Source: Kluyvera intermedia
Lineage (GTDB): Bacteria > Pseudomonadota > Gammaproteobacteria > Enterobacterales > Enterobacteriaceae
Direction of reading: 5' to 3'
Length of the DNA: 64,000 nucleotides
Assembly (NCBI RefSeq): GCF_034424175.1
Contig: NZ_CP139986.1
Location: 3,286,001-3,350,000, forward strand
Shown: positions 34,135-43,115 of the stretch, piece by piece
How positions within the stretch are numbered: position 1 is the stretch's first letter
Layout of the letters: each line of letters begins with the position of its first letter
Program-made: the position numbers and the translations under genes
The notes under the pieces: generated by a model
Databases searched by the model: none
Seen by the model: only the letters and a program-made list of their open reading frames with translations
What the model was told of the DNA's origin: nothing

Positions 34135-34887
34135 ATGACCATTGAGAATGTAATCTGTGATATTGACGGCGTGCTGATGCACGACAACGTTGCCGTGCCG
34201 GGCGCGGCGGAATTCGTTGCACGCGTACTCGAAAAAGGTATGCCGTTTCTTTGTCTGACCAACTACCCTTCGCAGACAGGTCAGGATTTGGCGAACCGCT
34301 TCGCCACCGCAGGCATCGATGTGCCTGACAGCGTGTTTTATACCTCCGCCATGGCAACAGCCGATTTCCTGCGTCGCCAGGAAGGAAAAAAAGCGTACGT
34401 TGTCGGCGAAGGTGCATTGATCCACGAACTCTATAAAGCTGGCTTCACTATTACCGACGTCAACCCAGACTTCGTTATCGTGGGTGAGACCCGTTCTTTT
34501 AACTGGGAAATGATGCACAAAGCGGCATTCTTCGTGGCTAATGGTGCACGCTTCATCGCAACAAACCCAGATACGCACGGTCGCGGCTATTACCCGGCCT
34601 GTGGCGCACTTTGTGCCGGCATCGAAAAAATTTCGGGCCGTAAACCGTTTATCGTTGGCAAGCCAAGTCCGTGGATCATCCGCGCCGCACTAAACAAGAT
34701 GCAGGCGCATTCCGAGCAGACTGTCATCGTCGGCGACAATCTGCGTACCGATATTCTGGCGGGTTTCCAGGCTGGGCTTGAGACGATTCTGGTCCTCTCC
34801 GGTGTCTCTACCGTGGATGACATCGATAATATGCCGTTCAGACCATCGTGGATTTATCCGTCAGTTGCGGAAATCGACATTCTCTAA
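34135..34887 (+). CDS. nagD: UMP phosphatase NagD (UmpH)
   Basis: A 250-residue HAD-superfamily class IIA phosphatase, same length as E. coli. The nucleophile motif is CDIDGVLMHDN (near residue 9), then LTNYPSQTG and the metal motif VGDNLRTDILAG. The E. coli enzyme dephosphorylates UMP and other nucleotides as an overflow valve for pyrimidines. It is the last gene of the nag operon, 67 bases after nagC. Confidence 0.96.
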   Translation: MTIENVICDIDGVLMHDNVAVPGAAEFVARVLEKGMPFLCLTNYPSQTGQDLANRFATAGIDVPDSVFYTSAMATADFLRRQEGKKAYVVGEGALIHELYKAGFTITDVNPDFVIVGETRSFNWEMMHKAAFFVANGARFIATNPDTHGRGYYPACGALCAGIEKISGRKPFIVGKPSPWIIRAALNKMQAHSEQTVIVGDNLRTDILAGFQAGLETILVLSGVSTVDDIDNMPFRPSWIYPSVAEIDIL

Positions 34888-35165
34888 AACAGCCGCCAGT
34901 GTAAATGGGTAATTAAATTCGCCGCCACGGTCTATTTATTACCCATAACCAAACATCGCCCACGAGATCAAGCGTGAGCGGGCTCACAGGCGCATGTTTT
35001 ACCTACCAATAAAAACGCTGTTGCCTTGGGCATTGGTCTAAATCATCTTGCTTATCCGCGATTTATAGTAGCTCGTCAGCTCACGCATCCGCCCGCAAAG
35101 CCCAACAATAAATACCACCTCTGACACCCTCAGGGCTGCCTGTGAGCGATGCAATGGAGATAATC

Positions 35166-36074
35166 ATGCTTAGCCGTCGTCAATTCCTTGCCGCCAGCAC
35201 AGCGTTACCGCTGGCCTGTGCACTGCGCCCGGCGTTCGCTGCCATTCCATCCCCGTTGATGATTGATTCTCACGTCCACGTCTGGAAAACCGACCCACGC
35301 TATCCCTACGCCAAAGACCGTAAAACGCCGCCGCAGGATTTTACCGCCGAAATGCTGCTCGACCTGATGGCGGCCAATGGCGTTGCACGCACCGTCATCG
35401 TGCAGGTAATTCACTACCGCTGGGATAACCGCTATCTGGCTGATGTCCTGCGCCAGTATCCGGATAAATTTCAGGGGATCTGCCGCGTTAACCCGGAAGA
35501 CCCAGCCGCACCGGAGCATCTGGCACGTCTGACGACTGAAGACGGTTTTCGCGGCGTGCGCCTGAGTCCATCCGATAAGGCCGACGGCGATTGGATCCGT
35601 GGGCCGCTGATGAAACTGCTCTGGCGTCAGGCTGCCGACCTGAAAGTGCCGATGACCATTCTGGCGGCCCCCAGTAGGATGCCCGATTTGATAACGTGGA
35701 TTGAGCAGAACCCAGAATTGACGGTGGTTATCGACCATATGGCCGACTCACCGCTCAATCAACCTGATGAGCTGAACAAGCTACTGGCGCTGGCCCGCTA
35801 TCCTCACGTATATGTGAAGATTTCACATATGTGGTCGCTCTCCCAGCAGCCCTACCCGTATTCTGACGCTGCGCGACAGGTCAAGCAGGTGTTCGACGCG
35901 TTTGGTCCACAGCGCCTCATGTGGGGTACCGATTGGCCTATCTGCCTGAACAAGCTCAGCTATGCCCAAGCGGTGGCGCTCTATCGCGATCATCTTGCGT
36001 GGCTGTCACCGCAGGACAGGCAACAAATCCTTTATAAAACGGTGCAGGACATCTGGCCGTTTGGTGTGGCGTAG
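35166..36074 (+). CDS. Tat-exported amidohydrolase (amidohydrolase_2 type)
   Basis: Choosing MLSRRQFLAASTALP (35166, GGAG seven bases before) gives 302 residues. The twin-arginine motif SRRQFLA followed by a hydrophobic segment and AFA predicts Tat export, which would load metal in the cytoplasm. The mature domain is a TIM-barrel metal hydrolase: DSHVHVW at the start, VVIDHMAD near the middle and WGTDWPICL near the end, as in lactonases related to 2-pyrone-4,6-dicarboxylate hydrolase. The substrate is unknown. It sits alone between nagD and asnB, a position with no such gene in E. coli. Confidence 0.85.
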   Translation: MLSRRQFLAASTALPLACALRPAFAAIPSPLMIDSHVHVWKTDPRYPYAKDRKTPPQDFTAEMLLDLMAANGVARTVIVQVIHYRWDNRYLADVLRQYPDKFQGICRVNPEDPAAPEHLARLTTEDGFRGVRLSPSDKADGDWIRGPLMKLLWRQAADLKVPMTILAAPSRMPDLITWIEQNPELTVVIDHMADSPLNQPDELNKLLALARYPHVYVKISHMWSLSQQPYPYSDAARQVKQVFDAFGPQRLMWGTDWPICLNKLSYAQAVALYRDHLAWLSPQDRQQILYKTVQDIWPFGVA

Positions 36075-36083
36075 CCTCATTTC

Positions 36084-36109
36084 CCCCGTAGTTTGACGTC
36101 TGCGGGGGT
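36084..36109 (+). terminator. Possible terminator after the amidohydrolase gene
   Basis: CCCCCG (36084-36089) pairs with CGGGGG (36104-36109) around a 14-base loop, 10 bases after the stop; only a weak T-run follows. The rest of the gap to asnB (36110-36358) is AT-rich and holds asnB promoter sequences that I cannot pinpoint. Confidence 0.45.
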
Positions 36110-36358
36110 ATTTAAGGAATATAAAAATAGAATCATTAATAAAAAACGGTTTTAATTGAAGATTCATCAATAACAGAAGGTTTCACATACGTATTTTTTA
36201 GTATTCAACAACACCTATTGAATTTTTTCTCATTACCCCCGGAAAAGCCTTGCGCCCATCCGCCCTTTCCGGCATTTTTTTAGTTATGCAAAGGCACCGC
36301 GATTGCGCAGCGCCACACAATTAAACAGCACAACACCACAGGGTTAACGGAGAAGTCT

Positions 36359-38023
36359 ATGTGTTCTATTTTCGGTGTATTGGATATTAAAACTGACGCG
36401 GGCGAGCTGCGTAAAAAAGCGCTGGAACTTTCCCGCCTGATGCGCCACCGTGGCCCGGACTGGTCCGGTGTCTACGCCTGTGATAAAGCGATTCTGGCGC
36501 ATGAGCGCCTGTCGATAGTTGACGTCAACGCCGGTGCTCAGCCGCTGTATAACGAAAAGAAAACGCACGCTCTGGCAGTTAACGGTGAAATCTACAACCA
36601 TCAAGCGCTGCGTGCTGAATACGCTGACCGCTACCAGTTCCAGACCGGTTCAGACTGCGAAGTGATTCTCGCGCTGTATCAGGAAAAAGGCCCGGACTTC
36701 CTCGACGAGCTGGAAGGGATGTTTGCGTTCGTACTGTACGACAGCGAAAAGGATGCTTACCTGATTGGCCGCGACCACATCGGCATTATCCCGCTGTATA
36801 TGGGCCATGACGAATTCGGTAACTTCTACGTAGCCTCTGAAATGAAAGCGCTGACGCCGGTATGCCGCACTATTCAGGAATTCCCGGCAGGCAGCTATCT
36901 GTGGAGCAAAGACGGTGAAATCCGCCAGTACTATCAACGTGATTGGTTCGACTACGACGCGGTGAAAGATAACGTGACCGATAAAAACGAACTGCGTCAG
37001 GCGCTGGAAGATTCCGTTAAAAGCCACCTGATGTCCGACGTACCCTACGGCGTATTGCTGTCCGGCGGTTTGGATTCTTCGGTTATCTCTGCTATCACCA
37101 AGAAATACGCCGCCCGACGTGTGGAAGATCAGGAACGTTCAGAGGCCTGGTGGCCACAGCTGCACTCCTTCGCGGTCGGTCTGGTGGGTTCTCCTGACCT
37201 GAAAGCAGCGCAGGAAGTGGCAAACCATCTCGGCACCGTACACCACGAGATTCACTTTACCGTGCAGGAAGGTCTGGATGCGATTCGTGATGTGATTTAC
37301 CACATCGAAACCTATGACGTGACCACCATTCGCGCCTCGACGCCGATGTATTTGATGTCGCGTAAAATCAAAGCGATGGGCATCAAGATGGTGCTGTCCG
37401 GCGAAGGTTCTGATGAAGTGTTTGGCGGCTACCTGTACTTCCATAAAGCGCCAAACGCCAAAGAGCTGCACGAAGAGACCGTCCGTAAGCTGCAGGCGCT
37501 GCATATGTACGACTGTGCTCGCGCCAACAAAGCGATGTCCGCCTGGGGTGTGGAAGCGCGCGTACCGTTCCTGGATAAAAAATTCCTCGACGTGGCCATG
37601 CGCATCAACCCGCAGGACAAAATGTGCGGCAACGGCAAAATGGAAAAACACGTGCTGCGTGAATGCTTTGAATCCTATCTGCCAGCAAGCGTAGCATGGC
37701 GTCAGAAAGAACAGTTCTCCGACGGCGTGGGCTACAGCTGGATTGATACGCTCAAAGAAGTAGCGGCAAAACAGGTAACCGATCAGCAACTGGAGACCGC
37801 GCACTTCCGCTTCGCGTACAACACGCCAACCTCAAAAGAAGGCTATCTGTACCGCGAAATCTTTGAAGAGCTTTTCCCGGTGCCTAGTGCCGCAGAATGT
37901 GTACCGGGCGGCCCGTCCGTTGCCTGTTCTTCCGCAAAAGCGATTGAGTGGGATGAAGCGTTCAAAACCATGGACGATCCTTCAGGACGCGCGGTAGGTG
38001 TCCACCAGTCTGCATATCAGTAA
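36359..38023 (+). CDS. asnB: Asparagine synthetase B (glutamine-hydrolysing)
   Basis: A 554-residue enzyme, E. coli length. Cys2 (MCSIFGV) becomes the N-terminal glutaminase nucleophile, and the synthetase half has the pyrophosphate loop LLSGGLDSSV (near 230-240) and LSGEGSDEVFGGY. It makes Asn from Asp, Gln and ATP. A GGAG precedes the ATG. A clear terminator follows, separating it from the tRNA operon. Confidence 0.98.
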   Translation: MCSIFGVLDIKTDAGELRKKALELSRLMRHRGPDWSGVYACDKAILAHERLSIVDVNAGAQPLYNEKKTHALAVNGEIYNHQALRAEYADRYQFQTGSDCEVILALYQEKGPDFLDELEGMFAFVLYDSEKDAYLIGRDHIGIIPLYMGHDEFGNFYVASEMKALTPVCRTIQEFPAGSYLWSKDGEIRQYYQRDWFDYDAVKDNVTDKNELRQALEDSVKSHLMSDVPYGVLLSGGLDSSVISAITKKYAARRVEDQERSEAWWPQLHSFAVGLVGSPDLKAAQEVANHLGTVHHEIHFTVQEGLDAIRDVIYHIETYDVTTIRASTPMYLMSRKIKAMGIKMVLSGEGSDEVFGGYLYFHKAPNAKELHEETVRKLQALHMYDCARANKAMSAWGVEARVPFLDKKFLDVAMRINPQDKMCGNGKMEKHVLRECFESYLPASVAWRQKEQFSDGVGYSWIDTLKEVAAKQVTDQQLETAHFRFAYNTPTSKEGYLYREIFEELFPVPSAAECVPGGPSVACSSAKAIEWDEAFKTMDDPSGRAVGVHQSAYQ

Positions 38024-38048
38024 GTCTATAAGTCACTTTCGTTTTCAG

Positions 38049-38075
38049 GCCCCTATGGTACATAGGGGCTTTTTT
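38049..38075 (+). terminator. Intrinsic terminator of asnB
   Basis: GCCCCTAT-GGTAC-ATAGGGGC (38049-38069) is followed by six T. Confidence 0.88.
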
Positions 38076-38193
38076 ATTGGACGTATCATATTCGTTAATA
38101 ACGCGAAACGACCAATAATTGCCGAATATTGCGCCAGGCTGTTCGCAACCTAACCAAACAGTCACATTCCAGTGAATTTCATTGAAAAAGGTG

Positions 38194-38222
38194 TTGACGG
38201 TATTAGGCTCAATAAGCATAAT
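38194..38222 (+). promoter_or_regulatory. Promoter of the seven-tRNA operon
   Basis: TTGACG (38194-38199), a 17-base spacer and CATAAT (38217-38222) are followed by the GC-rich discriminator GCGCCCCG, typical of stringently controlled stable-RNA promoters. The first tRNA starts 40 bases on. Confidence 0.8.
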
Positions 38223-38261
38223 GCGCCCCGCAACGCCGATAAGGTAGCGCGAAAAAAAGAT

Positions 38262-38338
38262 GGCTACGTAGCTCAGTTGGTTAGAGCACATCACTCATAA
38301 TGATGGGGTCACAGGTTCGAATCCCGTCGTAGCCACCA
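38262..38338 (+). tRNA. metT: tRNA-Met (CAU, elongator), metT position
   Basis: The 77-base gene includes an encoded CCA. D-arm GCTCAGTTGGTTAGAGC, anticodon CAT in ACTCATAAT and T-arm GGTTCGAATCC all fold normally. It is first in the cluster, equivalent to E. coli metT, and is identical to the copy at 38662. Confidence 0.95.
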
Positions 38339-38346
38339 TCTTTTTT

Positions 38347-38431
38347 GCGGGAGTGGCGAAATTGGTAGACGCACTAGATTTAGGTTCTAGCGCCGCAAGG
38401 TGTGCGAGTTCAAGTCTCGCCTCCCGCACCA
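38347..38431 (+). tRNA. leuW: tRNA-Leu (UAG)
   Basis: The 85-base class II tRNA has a long variable arm (CGCCGCAAGGTGTG) and anticodon TAG in GATTTAGGTT, with an encoded CCA. It reads CUA-type codons; it is the leuW position. Confidence 0.95.
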
Positions 38432-38454
38432 TTCACCCGTAAGCGTTGCACGGA

Positions 38455-38529
38455 TGGGGTATCGCCAAGCGGTAAGGCACCGGTTTTTGATACCGGCATT
38501 CCCTGGTTCGAATCCAGGTACCCCAGCCA
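38455..38529 (+). tRNA. glnU: tRNA-Gln (UUG), first copy
   Basis: A 75-base tRNA with anticodon TTG in TTTTTGATA and encoded CCA. It is identical over its full length to the gene at 38566. The glnU/glnW naming follows E. coli order. Confidence 0.95.
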
Positions 38530-38565
38530 TTTTTCTTCGATATTTGCGGATTGCCGCGACGGTAT

Positions 38566-38640
38566 TGGGGTATCGCCAAGCGGTAAGGCACCGGTTTTTG
38601 ATACCGGCATTCCCTGGTTCGAATCCAGGTACCCCAGCCA
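38566..38640 (+). tRNA. glnW: tRNA-Gln (UUG), second copy
   Basis: Identical in sequence to the tRNA at 38455 and separated from it by a 36-base spacer; a tandem duplication is implied. Confidence 0.95.
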
Positions 38641-38661
38641 TCGAAGAAAAAAAATAGTACC

Positions 38662-38738
38662 GGCTACGTAGCTCAGTTGGTTAGAGCACATCACTCATAA
38701 TGATGGGGTCACAGGTTCGAATCCCGTCGTAGCCACCA
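38662..38738 (+). tRNA. metU: tRNA-Met (CAU, elongator), metU position
   Basis: The 77 bases are identical to the first tRNA of the operon, with encoded CCA. It lies between the two tRNA-Gln pairs as metU does in E. coli. Confidence 0.95.
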
Positions 38739-38784
38739 AATTCAGAATTTCTCGAAAACATCGATAAATTCGAAAAAAAATTGT

Positions 38785-38859
38785 TGGGGTATCGCCAAGC
38801 GGTAAGGCACTGGTTTCTGATACCAGCATTCCGAGGTTCGAATCCTCGTACCCCAGCCA
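38785..38859 (+). tRNA. glnV: tRNA-Gln (CUG), first copy
   Basis: A 75-base tRNA with anticodon CTG in GTTTCTGATA and encoded CCA. It differs from the UUG isoacceptors mainly in the anticodon and T stems, and is identical to the gene at 38894. Confidence 0.95.
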
Positions 38860-38893
38860 TTTTCAAAGTCGTTCATATTGTGAACGCACCCGT

Positions 38894-38968
38894 TGGGGTA
38901 TCGCCAAGCGGTAAGGCACTGGTTTCTGATACCAGCATTCCGAGGTTCGAATCCTCGTACCCCAGCCA
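38894..38968 (+). tRNA. glnX: tRNA-Gln (CUG), second copy
   Basis: Identical to the tRNA at 38785; last gene of the operon, 10 bases before a strong terminator. Confidence 0.95.
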
Positions 38969-38978
38969 TATTCGAAAA

Positions 38979-39000
38979 GCTCGCTTCGGCGAGCTTTTTT
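38979..39000 (+). terminator. Terminator of the tRNA operon
   Basis: GCTCGC-TTCG-GCGAGC (38979-38994) with an extra-stable UUCG tetraloop, followed by six T. Confidence 0.92.
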
Positions 39001-39120
39001 CGTTTTGATGTATTCTAAAAAATCTCGCCCGCTCTCCTCTTACTTTTTCACGTAATCAATCCGGGTTAGCCTTACTCACGGCTATGTTATGTGCGTAGCC
39101 TTCCCGGGATACTGGTTGGT

Positions 39121-39153
39121 GTAGGCCGGATAAGGCGTAGCCACCATCCGGCA
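39121..39153. repeat. Single REP element next to ubiF
   Basis: GTAGGCCGGATAAGGCG pairs with CCATCCGGCA and is followed by TTTTTG. It is the same REP type as at 26587, 43591 and 46186. It lies just after the ubiF stop. Confidence 0.7.
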
Positions 39154-39163
39154 TTTTTGTAGG

Positions 39164-40342
39164 TTACAACCCTAACGCATATTTCAACGCCTGATGCTTT
39201 AAAACGCCCGCACGCTGCGCAGCCATCAAGCCAACGTTTCGCAACACACGTAACGGCCCAAGATCGTTACTGAATCCGGCATAGAAAAGATCCATGCCGC
39301 TTTGCATCAGCAAATTGTCCACCCGACGACGCGCCTGATAACGTTGCAGCACCGACAGACTGGCCCAGTTTTCACCGACACTACGTGCATTGGCCAGTAC
39401 ATCCAAAAGCGCATCAACATCGCGGTAGCCCAGGTTTACCCCCTGCCCCGCCAGCGGATGAATGGTATGGGCTGCATCGCCCACCAGCGCCAGACCTGGC
39501 TGCACATATTGCTGAGCATGACGGCGTGTCAGCGGGAAAGCTCCAGCAGCGACTGGCGTGACATGACCTAAACGTTCCGGGAAGTGGTTCGTGATTTCTC
39601 GCTGAAGCTGCGGCATCGATAATGACTGTAACTGGCGGATCCGCGCCGGAGTGTCGTACCACACCAGCGAGGCCCAATTATCAAACAGCGGTAAAAAGGC
39701 GCGCGGCCCGGCGGGTGAAAACTGTTGCCAGGTACTGTCACCGGGTTCATTTTCGGATTTCACGGTAATCAACATACAGGATTGCGGATATTGCCAGCCG
39801 TGAATGCCGATACCCGCCTGTTGACGAACCTGTGACAGCGCGCCATCGGCCCCCACCACCAACTTCGCGTGAATCTCGCTCCCGTCTGCCAGGCGCAGCA
39901 CATCTCCCTCACCCTCCGGAGACATATTGTTGAGCGTCGTGCCCTCACGCAGCGTGACCTGCGGATGCGCTGCCAGTGCCTGCCAAAGCGCGCGTTGCAG
40001 GACGTTATTCTCAACCATAAACCCTAGATTTGGCAGCTTTAGCTCTGACGCATCGAAGACCACGTGCGCGTTCTGCCACTCCCATGTTTCAAGACGACGC
40101 CACGGGTGCGCGCGCATGGCCAGCACCGCATCCCACACACCCAGACTGCGTAATAAAGCGACAGAGGAAGCACTAATGGCAGAGATTCGCACATCCGGCG
40201 GTGAAGAGGGATCGAAATCCGGCGGCGCACTTTTTTCCAGCACGGTAACGGTAAAACCGTTCTGCGCCAGCCCTAATGCCAGTGCTCCACCGACCATACC
40301 ACTGCCGACGACGGCAACGTCTGTGTGTAGGATTGTCATCAT
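39164..40342 (-). CDS. ubiF: 2-octaprenyl-3-methyl-6-methoxy-1,4-benzoquinol hydroxylase (ubiquinone pathway)
   Basis: A 392-residue flavoprotein (E. coli 391). The N-terminal dinucleotide-binding motif VVGSGMVGGALALGLA, a central DG-type motif (VVGADGALSQVR) and the second FAD motif GLALVGDAAHTIHPLAGQGVNLG mark the UbiH/UbiF/UbiI hydroxylase family; the overall sequence fits UbiF. It hydroxylates the ring in aerobic ubiquinone synthesis. The first two codons are both ATG. It is divergent from miaB across a 147-base gap. Confidence 0.95.
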   Translation of the reverse strand: MMTILHTDVAVVGSGMVGGALALGLAQNGFTVTVLEKSAPPDFDPSSPPDVRISAISASSVALLRSLGVWDAVLAMRAHPWRRLETWEWQNAHVVFDASELKLPNLGFMVENNVLQRALWQALAAHPQVTLREGTTLNNMSPEGEGDVLRLADGSEIHAKLVVGADGALSQVRQQAGIGIHGWQYPQSCMLITVKSENEPGDSTWQQFSPAGPRAFLPLFDNWASLVWYDTPARIRQLQSLSMPQLQREITNHFPERLGHVTPVAAGAFPLTRRHAQQYVQPGLALVGDAAHTIHPLAGQGVNLGYRDVDALLDVLANARSVGENWASLSVLQRYQARRRVDNLLMQSGMDLFYAGFSNDLGPLRVLRNVGLMAAQRAGVLKHQALKYALGL

Positions 40343-40489
40343 TTATTATCCTTAAACCTGAATCTCTTAAGTTTACCGGACTTTTCCGGACTTGAGGCCA
40401 ATAACCGTCACACTGGTCACCATCGCATCAAAGCATTACAATACGCGCCCTGCAATGTTGGCAATTTCTAATCGAGCAAGAGCAAGTCG

Positions 40490-41914
40490 ATGACAAAAAA
40501 ACTCCATATTAAAACCTGGGGCTGTCAGATGAACGAGTACGATTCATCAAAGATGGCCGATCTGCTGGATGCCACTCACGGCTATAAACTGACCGAGGTG
40601 GCAGAAGAAGCAGACGTATTGCTGCTGAACACCTGCTCAATTCGTGAGAAAGCTCAGGAAAAAGTCTTCCACCTATTAGGCCGCTGGAAATTACTTAAAG
40701 CAAAAAATCCAAAGCTTATTATAGGGGTGGGCGGTTGCGTCGCCTCACAGGAAGGCAAACTTATCCGCCAACGTGCGCACTACGTGGATATTGTTTTTGG
40801 CCCACAGACCTTGCACCGTCTCCCTGAAATGATCGACGCCGTACGTGATAACCGCCGCCCGGTTATCGACGTGAGCTTCCCGGAAATTGAAAAGTTTGAC
40901 CGCCTGCCTGAGCCACGCGCCGACGGCCCAACCGCGTTTGTTTCCATCATGGAAGGCTGCAATAAATACTGTACCTACTGCGTGGTTCCCTACACCCGTG
41001 GTGAAGAAGTCAGCCGTCCCTGCGATGACATCCTGTTTGAAATTGCCCAACTGGCAGCTCAAGGTGTGCGTGAAGTAAACCTGCTGGGGCAGAACGTCAA
41101 CGCCTGGCGTGGTGAGAACTACGATGGCACAACCGGCTCCTTTGCCGAACTGCTGCGTCTGGTCGCCGCCATTGACGGCATTGACCGCGTGCGCTTTACC
41201 ACCAGCCACCCTATCGAATTTACCGACGATATTATCGACGTTTATCGTGATACGCCGGAACTGGTGAGCTTCCTGCATCTGCCGATTCAGAGTGGTTCTG
41301 ACCGCGTACTGAACCTGATGGGACGTACCCACACGGCGCTGGAATACAAGTCCACGATCCGTAAGCTGCGCGAAGCACGCCCGAATATCCAGATTAGCTC
41401 TGACTTTATCGTCGGTTTCCCCGGTGAAACTGACCAGGACTTTGAGCAGACCATGAAGCTGATTGCCGACGTCAACTTCGACGTCAGTTTCAGCTTCGTC
41501 TTCTCAGCCCGCCCGGGTACGCCAGCGGCAGATATGGTTGACGATGTCCCTGAAGCGGATAAAAAGCAGCGCCTGTATATTTTGCAAGAACGCATCAACC
41601 AACAGGTTATGGCCTGGAGCCGCCGTTTACTCGGCACCGTCCAGCGAATTCTGGTGGAAGGCACCTCGCGTAAGAGCATTATGGAGTTGACCGGGCGCAC
41701 CGAATGCAACCGGGTGGTCAACTTCGAAGGTTCGCCGGATATGATCGGTAAATTTGTGGATGTCGAAATCGTCGATGTTTACACCAACTCCGTACGCGGT
41801 AAGCTAGTACGTACCGAAGACGAGATGGGTCTGCGCATCGTGGAATCGCCGGAGTCGGTGATTGCCCGTACCCGTAAAGAAAGCGATTCAGGCGTCGGCA
41901 TTTATCAGCCTTAA
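40490..41914 (+). CDS. miaB: tRNA-2-methylthio-N6-dimethylallyladenosine synthase MiaB
   Basis: A 474-residue radical-SAM methylthiotransferase, E. coli length. The N-terminal auxiliary cluster uses Cys12, Cys49 and Cys83; the radical-SAM cluster uses Cys157, 161 and 164 (EGCNKYCTYCVV); a C-terminal TRAM domain follows (about 375-445). It adds a methylthio group to i6A37 of tRNAs reading U-starting codons. It is followed at 155 bases by ybeZ. Confidence 0.98.
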   Translation: MTKKLHIKTWGCQMNEYDSSKMADLLDATHGYKLTEVAEEADVLLLNTCSIREKAQEKVFHLLGRWKLLKAKNPKLIIGVGGCVASQEGKLIRQRAHYVDIVFGPQTLHRLPEMIDAVRDNRRPVIDVSFPEIEKFDRLPEPRADGPTAFVSIMEGCNKYCTYCVVPYTRGEEVSRPCDDILFEIAQLAAQGVREVNLLGQNVNAWRGENYDGTTGSFAELLRLVAAIDGIDRVRFTTSHPIEFTDDIIDVYRDTPELVSFLHLPIQSGSDRVLNLMGRTHTALEYKSTIRKLREARPNIQISSDFIVGFPGETDQDFEQTMKLIADVNFDVSFSFVFSARPGTPAADMVDDVPEADKKQRLYILQERINQQVMAWSRRLLGTVQRILVEGTSRKSIMELTGRTECNRVVNFEGSPDMIGKFVDVEIVDVYTNSVRGKLVRTEDEMGLRIVESPESVIARTRKESDSGVGIYQP

Positions 41915-42068
41915 TCTTCATGGCTCGTCAATTCTGGCGGGCCTTGTATTTTTCCCTGCTATCCCCATATTTGTTGCAACGCTTGCGCCTTTTTACTGTG
42001 GCGTGAATAATTCCTTTATCAGCCGGTAATCGTAAGCCTTCCGGCAACTCATGCATAAGAGGAACAGT

Positions 42069-43115
42069 TTGAACATAGACACTCGCGAAATTACCCTGGA
42101 GCCAGTCGACAATGCCCGTCTGCTGAGCCTGTGCGGCCCGTTTGATGACAACATCAAACAGCTGGAGCGACGACTGGGCATCGAAATCAACCGCCGCGAT
42201 AACCATTTCAAACTGACGGGACGCGCCATCTGCGTGACCGCCGCTGCCGATATTCTGCGCAGCCTGTATGTTGACACTGCACCAATGCGCGGCCAGATTC
42301 AGGATATTGAGCCTGAACAGATCCATCTGGCGATTAAAGAAGCCCGCGTGCTGGAACAGAGCGCCGATAGCGTGCCGGAGTACGGTAAAGCTATCAATAT
42401 CAAAACCAAGCGCGGGGTGATTAAGCCGCGCACGCCAAACCAGGCGCAGTACATCGCGCATATTCTCGACCACGACATTACCTTTGGCGTGGGCCCTGCG
42501 GGTACCGGTAAAACTTACCTGGCGGTTGCCGCGGCGGTGGATGCGCTGGAGCGTCAGGAAATCCGTCGTATTCTGCTGACCCGTCCGGCGGTGGAAGCCG
42601 GTGAAAAACTCGGCTTCCTGCCGGGCGACCTGAGCCAGAAAGTCGATCCTTACCTGCGTCCGCTGTATGACGCGCTGTTCGAGATGCTCGGCTTTGAGAA
42701 GGTTGAGAAACTAATAGAACGCAACGTGATTGAAGTGGCTCCGCTGGCCTATATGCGCGGTCGTACCTTAAACGATGCTTTTATTATTCTCGATGAGAGC
42801 CAGAACACCACCATCGAACAGATGAAGATGTTCCTGACCCGTATCGGCTTTAACTCAAAAGCGGTCATTACCGGTGATATCACCCAGATTGACCTGCCGC
42901 GCAGCACTAAATCTGGCCTGCGTCACGCGATTGAAGTGCTGGCCGAAGTCGATGAAATTAGCTTTAACTTCTTCCACAGCGAAGACGTGGTCCGCCATCC
43001 GGTGGTTGCCCGTATCGTGAATGCCTATGAGGCGTGGGAAGAAGCCGATCAAAAACGTAAAGCCGAGCAGGCCGCAGAACGTAAACGCGACGCTCAGGCG
43101 CAGGAGCAGAAATGA
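42069..43115 (+). CDS. ybeZ: PhoH-like ATPase YbeZ
   Basis: The TTG at 42069 (NIDTREITLEP) is chosen: it has AAGAGGAA in the right place and equals the E. coli start, giving 348 residues (E. coli 346). An ATG at 42051 would put the Shine-Dalgarno inside the gene. The PhoH ATPase core has Walker A GPAGTGKTY and Walker B FIILDESQNT, and a charged C-terminal tail. It partners the endoribonuclease YbeY, whose gene overlaps it by four bases. Confidence 0.95.
   Translation: MNIDTREITLEPVDNARLLSLCGPFDDNIKQLERRLGIEINRRDNHFKLTGRAICVTAAADILRSLYVDTAPMRGQIQDIEPEQIHLAIKEARVLEQSADSVPEYGKAINIKTKRGVIKPRTPNQAQYIAHILDHDITFGVGPAGTGKTYLAVAAAVDALERQEIRRILLTRPAVEAGEKLGFLPGDLSQKVDPYLRPLYDALFEMLGFEKVEKLIERNVIEVAPLAYMRGRTLNDAFIILDESQNTTIEQMKMFLTRIGFNSKAVITGDITQIDLPRSTKSGLRHAIEVLAEVDEISFNFFHSEDVVRHPVVARIVNAYEAWEEADQKRKAEQAAERKRDAQAQEQK

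Noticed and set aside
34906..34945. TGGGTAAT/ATTACCCA inverted repeat after nagD
   Set aside because: The loop is 24 bases and no T-run follows; it may be chance or a weak operator, not enough to annotate.
38262..38968. Regularly spaced repeats that could suggest a CRISPR array
   Set aside because: The repeats are full tRNAs with cloverleaf features and CCA ends, not 28-37-base CRISPR repeats.
38387..39008. Several short frames with repeated peptides over the tRNA cluster
   Set aside because: They are translations of tandem tRNA genes; the repeats are tRNA sequence.
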